DNA from: Curtobacterium sp. MCJR17_055 | GTDB taxonomy: Bacteria > Actinomycetota > Actinomycetes > Actinomycetales > Microbacteriaceae | DNA: 64,000 bases | Direction of reading: 5' to 3' | Assembly: GCF_003224335.1 (NCBI RefSeq) | Contig: NZ_QKLF01000001.1 | Location: 434,001 to 498,000 of the forward strand | In this document: positions 9,036 to 16,665 of the stretch, in pieces | How the letters are laid out: the number at the start of each line of letters is the position of its first letter | How positions within the stretch are numbered: the stretch's first letter is position 1 | Notes under the pieces: model-generated | Databases searched by the model: none | Told to the model about the DNA's origin: nothing | The model's input: the letters and a program-made list of their open reading frames with translations, nothing else | Translations under genes and position numbers: made by a program

Positions 9036-9886
9036 GGGTGCTGCTCGTCGACGACCACGCGCTCGTCCGCAACGGCCTGCGGGCGGTGCTCGACACGACG
9101 GCGGACTGCACGGTGGTCGGTGAGGCCGCCACGGGCGAGGCCGCGGTCGACCTGGCGGAGACCCTGCAGCCGGACGTCGTGGTGATGGACCTGTCGATGC
9201 CGGGCGCGGGCGGGGTCGCCGCCACGGCCGCGCTGCGGGAGCGCGTGCCCACGGCCCGGGTGCTCGTGCTCACGACGTTCGCCGACGACGCCCGGGTCCG
9301 CGCCGCGCTGGCGGCCGGCGCGACCGGCTACCTGCTCAAGGACGCCGACCCCGACGACGTGGTCCGGGCGGTGCAGGCGACGGCGCGGGACGAGGTGCCG
9401 ATCGACCCGCGGGTGGCCCGGAGCCTCCTGCCCCGCGGGGCCGACCGGCACGCGGATTCCGACGGCCACGCGGATGCCGTCGGCCACGCGGGTGCCGACG
9501 GCCACGCGGGTGCCGACCGCCACGCGGGTGCCGCCGGTCTCGCGAGCGCAGACGGTCACGCCGGTGCCGGCAGCGGCGTCCCGGCGGGCACCGGCGGCGC
9601 GGTCCGATCCGACGGCGGCGGTCCGGTGCGCGGCCGCGCCGACGGTCCGGACCGGCACGATGCCGGTGGTCCGTTCCGTGGTGCGGCGGACCGGGACGCA
9701 CCCGACCTGCCGCCGCGGGAGCGTGACGTGCTGGTCCGTCTGGCCCGTGGCCTGTCGAACCGGCAGATCGCCACCGAGCTCGGGATCGCCGAACGGACCG
9801 TGAAGGTGCACGTCGGCAGCGTGTTCCGCCGCATCGGTGTCGCCGACCGGACGAGCGCCGCGCTCTGGGCCCGGGACGGCTGGTGA
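9032..9886 (+). CDS. NarL/LuxR-type response regulator with a repeat-rich linker
   Basis: 284 residues. The receiver domain occupies about residues 1-120, with acidic pocket residues in VDDHALVRNG and the phospho-acceptor Asp53 in VVVMDLSMPG. The LuxR-type HTH occupies the last 60 residues (LPPRERDVLVRLARGLSNRQ, then IATELGIAERTVKVHVGSVF). Between them lies about 100 residues of low complexity, including seven six-residue units of the type GHAGAD (9446-9571), followed by a Gly/Arg/Asp-rich stretch. Normal members have a 15-20 residue linker here. The GTG at 9032 overlaps the kinase TGA; an adjacent GTG at 9029 is equally possible. It is the partner of the kinase at 7617. Confidence 0.9.
   Translation: MRVLLVDDHALVRNGLRAVLDTTADCTVVGEAATGEAAVDLAETLQPDVVVMDLSMPGAGGVAATAALRERVPTARVLVLTTFADDARVRAALAAGATGYLLKDADPDDVVRAVQATARDEVPIDPRVARSLLPRGADRHADSDGHADAVGHAGADGHAGADRHAGAAGLASADGHAGAGSGVPAGTGGAVRSDGGGPVRGRADGPDRHDAGGPFRGAADRDAPDLPPRERDVLVRLARGLSNRQIATELGIAERTVKVHVGSVFRRIGVADRTSAALWARDGW
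9446..9571 (+). repeat. Seven in-frame 18-bp tandem units inside the response regulator gene
   Basis: The units encode RHADSD, GHADAV, GHAGAD, GHAGAD, RHAGAA, GLASAD and GHAGAG. The two central units are nearly identical at DNA level and the outer ones have drifted. The array is in frame and lies wholly in the interdomain linker. Confidence 0.9.
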
Positions 9887-9913
9887 CCGCACGCCGACGT
9901 CGTCCGGCAGGCG

Positions 9914-9925
9914 GGTACTAGTACC
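9914..9925. promoter_or_regulatory. Perfect 12-bp palindrome GGTACTAGTACC, operator candidate
   Basis: GGTACTAGTACC reads the same on both strands. It lies 28 bases after the response regulator stop and 80 bases before the start of the secreted protein gene. The position suits a binding site for the dimeric LuxR-type regulator just upstream, but this is inference. Confidence 0.4.
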
Positions 9926-10005
9926 AAGGTCCGATGGTGCCGTCCCGCTGCAGCGGCGACGATCGTGCCGAGGGGACGAACCGCCCCGAGCACAGGAGGC
10001 ACACC

Positions 10006-10896
10006 ATGGACACCACGACCACCCACCGCGGCCGCACCGCAGGTCGCCGCACGGTCGGCATCGCCGCCACCGTCGTCGCCGCCGCGGTCGCCGCAGTCGC
10101 CCTCGTCGGGGTCGCCCCGGCGCAGGCGTCCGGCAAGACCTCGACCGGCGGGGACTACGCCGTCACCGTGAACGGCACCACGACGAACCCCGCGGTCGGC
10201 AAGGACTTCAAGCTCCGTGACACCGCGGTGTCCGGCACGATCGCCGTGCGCGGCAAGCACAACGGCTTCGACATCCGGGTCGCCGACCTCGGCGTCCACG
10301 ACTACACGCTCACCGGCGCACCGGACACGCAGCGGATGGTGACGAAGCCGACCGTCGTGTTCGCGTCGAAGGTCCCGACGCTGACGCCCGCCCAGCTCGC
10401 CGGCACGCGGCTGTCGTCCCTCGAGGTACGGGACGACACCCTGGTCGCGATCTTCAGCACTGCAGCCGGCAAGTACAAGATCCAGGCCAAGGACGGCGCC
10501 CAGGGCGGGATCTTCCAGATGGAGACGGAGTTCGCCGGACCGGTCGAGTTCACGCACACGCTCGGCGCCGGCCTGTTCTACTTCGTCAACCCGTACACGG
10601 GCAAGGTCAACTTCGGCGACGGCATCGCGGCGGTGGCCTCGGGCAGCGGCGCGCACCAGATGCTCCTCGGCAAGGACAGCCCGCAGGTCGCGACGAAGAC
10701 CTCGCAGACGGCCACGACCACGACCTGGACCGTGCAGCCGGGTGGACGCATGGGCGGGGTGCTCGGCGAGGACGCCGTCGAGCTGAGCGCGGGTGCGACG
10801 AACTGCACGAGCGACTGCCAGGCACAGAACCAGATCCGCGGCTCCCTGCCGGTGCCGCCGGACCCGGTCGACCCGACGCCGATCGCGTCGCGCTGA
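10006..10896 (+). CDS. Secreted protein of unknown function
   Basis: 296 residues. AGGAGG lies seven bases before the ATG. The N-terminus MDTTTTHRGRTAGRRTVGIA has a basic region, then an alanine/valine-rich hydrophobic stretch, and a likely signal peptidase site after APAQA. The mature part is rich in Thr, Gly, Val and Lys and looks beta-rich, with repeated short polar segments (TVNGTTTNPAVGKDF, VRGKHNGFDIRV). Two cysteines near the C-terminus (NCTSDC) could form a disulphide. The last 20 residues are proline-rich (PVPPDPVDPTP). I do not recognise a family. It directly follows the two-component pair and may be its target. Confidence 0.75.
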   Translation: MDTTTTHRGRTAGRRTVGIAATVVAAAVAAVALVGVAPAQASGKTSTGGDYAVTVNGTTTNPAVGKDFKLRDTAVSGTIAVRGKHNGFDIRVADLGVHDYTLTGAPDTQRMVTKPTVVFASKVPTLTPAQLAGTRLSSLEVRDDTLVAIFSTAAGKYKIQAKDGAQGGIFQMETEFAGPVEFTHTLGAGLFYFVNPYTGKVNFGDGIAAVASGSGAHQMLLGKDSPQVATKTSQTATTTTWTVQPGGRMGGVLGEDAVELSAGATNCTSDCQAQNQIRGSLPVPPDPVDPTPIASR

Positions 10897-10911
10897 CGGC
10901 CGGACGGCCTG

Positions 10912-10965
10912 ACAGGCAGACGGGAGGCCCGGTACCAGCTGGTACCGGGCCTCCCGTCTGCCTGT
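10912..10965. terminator. 54-bp perfect palindrome, bidirectional terminator, GGGAGGCC family
   Basis: The 27-base arms meet at 10938/10939 with no unpaired base; the central AGCT would form the loop. It sits in the convergent gap between the secreted protein (10006) and the OpgC fusion (10986). The arm contains the family core GGGAGGCCCGG. Confidence 0.88.
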
Positions 10966-10985
10966 AGCCCGTCGCGCGCCGCGCG

Positions 10986-13487
10986 TCAGCGCGGGATGAC
11001 CGAGAACAGGAACTTCTTCCGCACCATGTACCAGACGAGCAGGATGAGCACCGTGTGGGTGATCGTCCCGATCCAGACGTTGCCGTAGTCGACCGGGATC
11101 GACGCGACCACGAGCGCGAAGAACACCTGCCACACGAACACGTACAGGCTGGCCTGACCGAGCGGGATCCAGAGCCAGCCGATCACGGCGTTCACCGGCT
11201 TCCAGAACACCGTGAGGATCGCGTACGACACGATCGCGAAGAACGCGATGTCGACGAGACGACCCCACTGCAGGTCCACACGCTGGTACGCCGTGTTGTA
11301 CAACTCGCGGTACATGTCCGCCGGGAACGGCACCGGCGTGAAGTCGAACCGGTCACCCGCCCAGACGTAGACCAGGAACGCCGCGTACCCGCACACCAGC
11401 ACGCCGACGAGCACCTTGCCGACGCGGCCGGTCAGGGCGCGTGTGATCTGCCGTCGGTGGTAGCCGAGCACGAGGCCGTGCGTGAAGACCACCTGCCAGA
11501 TGAACAGCGGGAACACCGCGTCGAACTGGGCGTTGACCGGCTTGAACTCCGGGTTGAGCACCTGGAACACGTAGAGCGCCCAGCTCGCGATGAGCAGCGC
11601 CCACCAGAACCCGCGGCGGATGATCCACATGAACACCGGAATGAACAGGCTCAGCACCACGAACAGGCCCATGATGTTGAACGGCCAGGGGCCCATCTCG
11701 AGCAGCAGGAACTGTCGGATCGCGTACCAGGGCGGCGGGTAGGCGAGCAGCTGCATCGCGTTCGGGTACAGGTCGTAGACGCGCCCCTCGGCCCGCACGC
11801 CGTCCGTGCCGGTCCCACGGTCGGTGAAGGTCGTGATCGCGTCGGTGTTCAGGAACGGGATGAAGCTCAGCGCGAAGACGACGAGGATGACGACGAGCGT
11901 CACGACGTACTGCTTGCGCGCCCGCTTGAAGGCCCCGATCGCCGAAGCCCACTCGCCGAACTTGGCGACGCCGAGCGGGTAGACCATGCCGAGGACCATG
12001 CCGGACAGGAACACGAACATCTCGGCACCGGTGATGGCGCCGACCGCGTGCAGCGTCAGGTACGAGTACGGGCCGGACACCTCGATGTGCGTGATCACCA
12101 CCGCGAGGATGATGAACCCGCGGAACAGGTCGAGTCGGAGATCACGTCCGGGCTTGCCGTCGTCCGGGTAGCGCCAGCTCGGCACGAGCCGCCCGAACAG
12201 CCCGCTCAGCACGAACACGACCGCGAGGCCCGCCGCCAACCAGACGATCCAGGCCATCTGGTCGCCGCCGGTGTCGAGCTGCTGGTTGGTGGCCTCGGCG
12301 CCCTGCTGCGGGGTGACCCGCTCGGTGACCGGACCGAAGACGAAGCGGTCGGACTCCTGCAGGTCGGTGCGGAACGACCCGGCGACCCCGGGCGCCTTGG
12401 CGAACCGCCAGTCCGCGGGCCGGTTGCCCGCTTCGGGCTCACGCCGGATCGCGTCGATGTAGGTCACACCGCGGATCTCCGGGTGGTCGCGGACGGCGTC
12501 GATGACCTGCCGCCACCACCCCTGCTTCACGGGCAGTTCGGCGTCCCCTCCGAGCGAGTGGTCGTAGAGCGCACCGGTGTCGAGGAGCATCGGGAGGTCC
12601 CGGCCCGCGGCGAAGCGCTCCGTGAACGTCTCCGGCTGGGCCCGCTGGTAGCCCCAGGTCTCGGCGAAGCGCTGTGCCACCTCGTCGGCCTCCGGCACGT
12701 CGTTCCGCGTCAGCGGGACGTCACGCCCGGCGGCCTCCGTCGCCGCTCCCTTGCCGAAGTAGAACATCGACAGGCCGACCCAGTCGACCGACGCCTCGCC
12801 CGGCCAGTAGGGCAGGTACGGGTCGTCGGCCTCGGTCAGCTGCCCGTCACCGTTGGTGTCGAGCTTCTCCGTGTCCGTCGCCGACAGGTCGGCCAACCGG
12901 CCGGCGGACGAGCCGAACGGGTACCCGGCGCCGTAGGACGGCTGCCACACCATGCGGGCGTCCGAGTTCCCTGCGTGCACCTGCGACGCGAGCGCCCGGA
13001 AGGCCCGGATGAACTGCGTCGGCTGCTGCCCCCAGCGCAGCCACGTGCCGTTCATCTGCGGGGCGAAGCGGACGAGCAGCTGCGTGTCGTACTGCCGGTG
13101 GATCTCCTGGAGGAGCGTGTTCGCCCGGCGGGCGTCGGCCTTCGTGAGCGTCCGGAGCGCACGGTCCGGCTCGAGGCTCACCACGAGCACGGCACCCTGC
13201 GCCGCAGCGGCACGGGTCGCGCGCAGCAGCTCCCGCTCGGCCGACCGGTCGATCGGGTACGCGACCTCGACGCCGTACATGGACGGCGTCGCGTCGAGTC
13301 GTCCCTCGTAGCCGTCCGGTGAGTCCGAACCCCAGTCGAGGTCCGGTCCGAACCAGGTCTTCCCGCTCGCGGGTTCGCGGACGCCGGACGTGACGGCGTC
13401 GGCGGGCAGTGCTCCCCCGAGCACGAGCACGCCGATCGTGACCAGGAGCGCGACCGCCTTCGCCGCGTTCTGCCTCAGCGAGCGCAC
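10986..13487 (-). CDS. Fusion of a secreted GH26-like domain with degenerate active site and an OpgC-type membrane acyltransferase
   Basis: 833 residues from the GTG at 13487, which lies 13 bases inside the upstream ATPase gene. A signal sequence ending near PADA (residue 31) leads into a GH26-like barrel (about 40-350). The acid/base motif of GH26 (usually HEMN) reads FAPQMNGTW, with Gln144 in place of Glu. The nucleophile region reads LPMLLDTG, with Asp303 where Glu is expected. An EF-hand-like loop DTNGDGQLTEAD lies at 210-221. From about 410 there are ten or more membrane segments of the OpgC family, beginning RLDLFRGFIILAVVITHIEV. OpgC proteins add acyl groups such as succinyl to periplasmic or surface glucans. 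With the glycosyltransferase at 13882, this suggests binding and acylation of a secreted polysaccharide. The lost catalytic residues are my reading without alignment. Confidence 0.85.
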   Translation of the reverse strand: MRSLRQNAAKAVALLVTIGVLVLGGALPADAVTSGVREPASGKTWFGPDLDWGSDSPDGYEGRLDATPSMYGVEVAYPIDRSAERELLRATRAAAAQGAVLVVSLEPDRALRTLTKADARRANTLLQEIHRQYDTQLLVRFAPQMNGTWLRWGQQPTQFIRAFRALASQVHAGNSDARMVWQPSYGAGYPFGSSAGRLADLSATDTEKLDTNGDGQLTEADDPYLPYWPGEASVDWVGLSMFYFGKGAATEAAGRDVPLTRNDVPEADEVAQRFAETWGYQRAQPETFTERFAAGRDLPMLLDTGALYDHSLGGDAELPVKQGWWRQVIDAVRDHPEIRGVTYIDAIRREPEAGNRPADWRFAKAPGVAGSFRTDLQESDRFVFGPVTERVTPQQGAEATNQQLDTGGDQMAWIVWLAAGLAVVFVLSGLFGRLVPSWRYPDDGKPGRDLRLDLFRGFIILAVVITHIEVSGPYSYLTLHAVGAITGAEMFVFLSGMVLGMVYPLGVAKFGEWASAIGAFKRARKQYVVTLVVILVVFALSFIPFLNTDAITTFTDRGTGTDGVRAEGRVYDLYPNAMQLLAYPPPWYAIRQFLLLEMGPWPFNIMGLFVVLSLFIPVFMWIIRRGFWWALLIASWALYVFQVLNPEFKPVNAQFDAVFPLFIWQVVFTHGLVLGYHRRQITRALTGRVGKVLVGVLVCGYAAFLVYVWAGDRFDFTPVPFPADMYRELYNTAYQRVDLQWGRLVDIAFFAIVSYAILTVFWKPVNAVIGWLWIPLGQASLYVFVWQVFFALVVASIPVDYGNVWIGTITHTVLILLVWYMVRKKFLFSVIPR

Positions 13488-13885
13488 ACCAGCGTCCAGA
13501 CGTTGCGGCCGCCCTGGTGGGTGTGCTCGAGGCGGTCGAGGGCGGCGATGGCCAGGGCGAGCCCCCGGCCCCCCTCGTCCTCGGGGTCCGCCATGGTGAC
13601 CTCGCCGAGGTCGATGTCGACCGGCATGCCGTTGTCGGACAGGACCGCGACCAGGTCGTCGCCGTCGGTGCCGAGGTCGAGCAGGAACCGTCGGCCCTGA
13701 CCGACGTCGGACCGGCGGGTGTGCTCGATCACGTTGGCGGCGATCTCGACGAGCGCGGTCTCGAACCGGAACCGCAGCGAGACGTCGTCGACCCCCAGGC
13801 CCTCCCACCACGACCCGAACGTGTCCTGCACGGTGTCGAGCGACGCCGGGACCGCCGGGACGTCGATGCTGGCGTCTACGTTCAC
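13475..13885 (-). CDS. RsbW/SpoIIAB-like ATP-binding (anti-sigma kinase type) protein
   Basis: 136 residues from the GTG at 13885, overlapping the stop of the glycosyltransferase as GTGA. The GHKL ATPase motifs are visible: the N box in ALVEIAANVIEH, the G1 box SDNGMPVDI, and the G2 box EGGRGLALAIAAL. This is the HATPase_c_2 family, which holds anti-sigma factors and serine kinases of partner-switching systems. No sigma factor or antagonist gene is adjacent. Being coupled between a polysaccharide synthase and the acyltransferase fusion suggests local post-translational control of polysaccharide output. That role is inference. Confidence 0.85.
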   Translation of the reverse strand: MNVDASIDVPAVPASLDTVQDTFGSWWEGLGVDDVSLRFRFETALVEIAANVIEHTRRSDVGQGRRFLLDLGTDGDDLVAVLSDNGMPVDIDLGEVTMADPEDEGGRGLALAIAALDRLEHTHQGGRNVWTLVCAR

Positions 13886-15906
13886 AGGGGTCCTCCGACG
13901 GTGGTCGACTCGTGGGCCAGGGGCATCTCCGCCTCGGGTCCGCGGTAGCGCACGGCCCGGATGACGATGCTGAAGATGAACAGGTCGAACACGACCCAGG
14001 CGGTGTTGACGAGCGGCGCGATGCCCTCGGCCTGCCCGGCCAGGTAGCGGATCGCGATCATCACGAGCGCGGCGACCAGGGCACCCATCGCGATGAGCTG
14101 CGGCCTGACCAGGTCCCACCGGGGCCGTGCCTCGGACTCGTCGCGCACCTTCGGCGTCACGCGGAACCCGAGGGGCTTGCCGCGGAACACGTTCTCGAAC
14201 GCGCTCGTCACCGACTCGATCCAGACCGGGAAGAGCGCGAGCGAGTACTGCTGCCCGCGCCACGTCGGTCTGCCTGCGGCCACCACCCAGAACAGCAGCT
14301 GGTTGAGCACCAGGAACGGGATCAGCCGGACGAAGAAGTCCACGCTGTACGCCTGCACCGGCACGACGCCGAACGACAGGCAGAGGACCGGTGCGGCGAT
14401 GTAGACGACCGCGGCGAAGCCCGACAGGTAGCTCCACATCGTGGAGAAGTACATGAGGCGCTGGCCGAACGACAGGCCCTTCTGCACGAGCGGGTTCTCG
14501 CGGAAGAACACCTGCATGGTGCCCTGCGCCCAGCGGAGGCGCTGCACGAGCATGGTCTGGAGGTCCTCGGGCGCGAGGCCCTTCGCGAGGATCTCGTCGT
14601 GGTACGCCGACTTCCAGCCGAGACCGTGCAGGCGCATGGCGGTCGCCATGTCCTCGGTCACCGAGATCGTCGCCAGCGGCATGATCGGCTGCGCCTCGTC
14701 GTCGCGGTTGACGTCGAGCGCGCGGGTCAGCACGGCGATCGCCTCGATCGCGGCGACCGGCGACGCGTCGCGCTGCCCGAGGACGTCGAGTGCGGCGTCG
14801 TCGAGCCCCGCGAACGTGTTGGCGTCGGTCGACATCGCGGCGAGCTCCTGCAGCTCGGCACGGACCGCCTCGAGGTCCGCCGCGGCGAACCGGAAGGCGA
14901 TCGCGTCGATGCCGCGCTGGAACCGGTAGGTGACGTCGCCGAGCGGCTCGCCCGTGGCGATGTCGGCGCGTGCCTGCTCGACCACGACCTCGGCGTCGTC
15001 GAGGGCGGCGAGCACGCGCGGGTCGGTCTCGTTCTCGCGTGCGCGGGCGAGGAGCTTCTTCGCCGTCTTGACGGTGCGCTGCACGCTCGTCTCGACCTCG
15101 CGGACGTACCGCGTGATGCCGAGCTGCATGAGGGCCTCGCGGCGCAGGATCGCGTTCGACCCGCAGAAGAACGCGGCGTTCCAGCCGTCCTTCGACTGCT
15201 GGATCGGCCCGTAGAACAGGGGCGCCTGGCTGCCGAGCGGGTCCGAGTCCGGCACGTTCTCGAACCACTGCGGGGTCTGCACGAGTGCCATCCGCTCGTC
15301 CTTGAAGTACCCCAGCGTCCGGTCGAGGATGGCGGGGTCCGGCACCTGGTCGGCGTCGAGGATGAGCAGGAACTCGCCCTGCGTGGCGAGCAGCGCGTTG
15401 TTGAGGTTGCCGGCCTTCGCGTGGCGCGGCCGGTCCACCCAGTCCTTGCCGCGCGTGATGACCCCGAGGCCCTCGGCCTCTGCCGCCGCCCGCATCTCCG
15501 GACGGTTGCCGTCGTCGAGGATCCAGGTCTCGTGCGGGTGCCGGATCGCCTTCGCGGCACGGGCGGTGCGCATGACGAGGTCGATCGGCTCGTTGTACGT
15601 CGTGATGAAGACGTCGACGGTGACCGGGTCGCTCGGCGGGGTCGGCGGCTCACCGCGCTCCCGGAGCTTCCACGCGCCGAACGCGAAGAGGACCGAGTCG
15701 ATGACGCTGTACGTCTCGGCGAGGATGAGCGGCACGGCGATCCACCACGAGTGCCAGTTCACCGAGGCCACCCACCGCCACGCGATGTAGTTGATGCCGG
15801 AGACGGCCGCGAGCACGGCGACCGTCCGCACGGCGAGGAGCCGACGGCGCGGGGTGCCGACCTCGAGCCGACGTCGGTCCTGACGCCCGACCTCGACCGC
15901 CGTCAT
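13882..15906 (-). CDS. Cellulose-synthase-like family 2 glycosyltransferase with a large insertion
   Basis: 674 residues. Two N-terminal membrane segments are followed by a cytosolic GT2 domain, then four or more C-terminal membrane segments. Processive-synthase motifs are present: DDG at 131-133, DAD at 184-186, FFCGSNA at 247-252, TED at 417-419 and QRLRW at 455-459. In BcsA-type enzymes the FFCGS and TED motifs are about 25 residues apart. Here about 150 extra residues of mostly helical, charged sequence lie between them. No PilZ domain is present, so direct cyclic-di-GMP activation is not expected. GGAGG precedes the ATG. It is the first gene of the three-gene operon continuing to 10986. 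The likely product is a beta-linked exopolysaccharide. Confidence 0.88.
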   Translation of the reverse strand: MTAVEVGRQDRRRLEVGTPRRRLLAVRTVAVLAAVSGINYIAWRWVASVNWHSWWIAVPLILAETYSVIDSVLFAFGAWKLRERGEPPTPPSDPVTVDVFITTYNEPIDLVMRTARAAKAIRHPHETWILDDGNRPEMRAAAEAEGLGVITRGKDWVDRPRHAKAGNLNNALLATQGEFLLILDADQVPDPAILDRTLGYFKDERMALVQTPQWFENVPDSDPLGSQAPLFYGPIQQSKDGWNAAFFCGSNAILRREALMQLGITRYVREVETSVQRTVKTAKKLLARARENETDPRVLAALDDAEVVVEQARADIATGEPLGDVTYRFQRGIDAIAFRFAAADLEAVRAELQELAAMSTDANTFAGLDDAALDVLGQRDASPVAAIEAIAVLTRALDVNRDDEAQPIMPLATISVTEDMATAMRLHGLGWKSAYHDEILAKGLAPEDLQTMLVQRLRWAQGTMQVFFRENPLVQKGLSFGQRLMYFSTMWSYLSGFAAVVYIAAPVLCLSFGVVPVQAYSVDFFVRLIPFLVLNQLLFWVVAAGRPTWRGQQYSLALFPVWIESVTSAFENVFRGKPLGFRVTPKVRDESEARPRWDLVRPQLIAMGALVAALVMIAIRYLAGQAEGIAPLVNTAWVVFDLFIFSIVIRAVRYRGPEAEMPLAHESTTVGGPL

Positions 15907-16150
15907 CGACGTGCCTCCGGTGAACCGTGGGTGCTGTGCACGGTGTCCCCTCCTGATCCCGAAGACCCGTGCACGCGGTTGCCGCGCACGGGGGTGCCAT
16001 CGGGGTCGGCGACGGTCCCGGGTCCCGCCGGTCGCTCCCCTGCGCTCGACGTCACCCCTGGCGACGTCGGCGTGCTGTCCTGTCTACCGCAGGCGGGCGA
16101 CCACTGTCAGCACCACGCCCCGATCTGGGGACGGCCGGCCCGGTACGACG

Positions 16151-16187
16151 ACGCCCGGGCCGTCGAACTCGTCGACGACCCGGGCGT
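16151..16187 (-). terminator. Hairpin after the WXG100 gene
   Basis: Arms 16151-16166 and 16172-16187 pair with one mismatch around a 5-base loop. The hairpin lies just downstream of the WXG100 stop codon on the minus strand and before the polysaccharide operon. The rest of the gap to 15906 shows nothing I can name. Confidence 0.6.
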
Positions 16188-16199
16188 TGTCGGGCGGTG

Positions 16200-16481
16200 T
16201 TACGCGCCGCCACCCGCGGTGAAGATGTCCTGCGAGATCTTGTCGAGCTGCGTGCGGAGCTGCTCGAGCTCCGTCTTCGCCTTGTCCAGCGCGGCCTTGG
16301 TCTCCGGCCACGTCGAACCACGGAAGTTCGCAGCCAACGGCCCGTCCCACACGTTCGAGTCGGACAGGATGCGCCCCTGCGCATCGAGCTGCGAGATCTG
16401 GTCCGTGAACCCACCGTTCACGATGGACTGGATCTGACGGATGGCGGTCTTCGCCTGCTCGGTCGAAAGCACACGCGACAT
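16200..16481 (-). CDS. WXG100 family (ESAT-6-like) small secreted protein
   Basis: 93 residues, starting MSRVLSTEQAKTAIRQIQSI. The size, helical character and central Trp-x-Gly turn (NVWDGPLAANFR) fit the WXG100 family, whose members form helical hairpins and leave the cell through type VII secretion. An AGAGGGG tract precedes the ATG. No EccC ATPase, EccD channel or second WXG100 gene is nearby, so this is an orphan copy. A terminator follows at 16151. The nearby polysaccharide operon on the same strand may or may not be related. Confidence 0.85.
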   Translation of the reverse strand: MSRVLSTEQAKTAIRQIQSIVNGGFTDQISQLDAQGRILSDSNVWDGPLAANFRGSTWPETKAALDKAKTELEQLRTQLDKISQDIFTAGGGA

Positions 16482-16596
16482 GGTGAACCCCTCTTCTCTT
16501 CGTACCTGCACCCCCGCGCAGAAGATCCCCCGGAGGCTCTGACGGGGTCCACAGTACCGAACCGCGCCGCAGGCACACCAGGGTGTGCACAGGAAC

Positions 16597-16635
16597 GACG
16601 GGAGGCCCGGTACCAGTGGTACCGGGCCTCCCGTC
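16597..16635. terminator. 18-bp hairpin downstream of the helicase gene, GGGAGGCC family
   Basis: Arms 16597-16614 and 16618-16635 are perfectly complementary around a 3-base loop. It lies 30 bases past the stop of the DEAD-box helicase gene (minus strand) and upstream of the WXG100 gene. Confidence 0.8.
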
Positions 16636-16665
16636 AGTGGTCGGTCGCGTGCGCGGCCGGTCGTG

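Noticed and set aside
13488..13811. N-terminal extension of the OpgC fusion
   Set aside because: The extension is arginine-rich and lies fully inside the ATPase gene in another frame. The GTG at 13487 starts a proper signal sequence.
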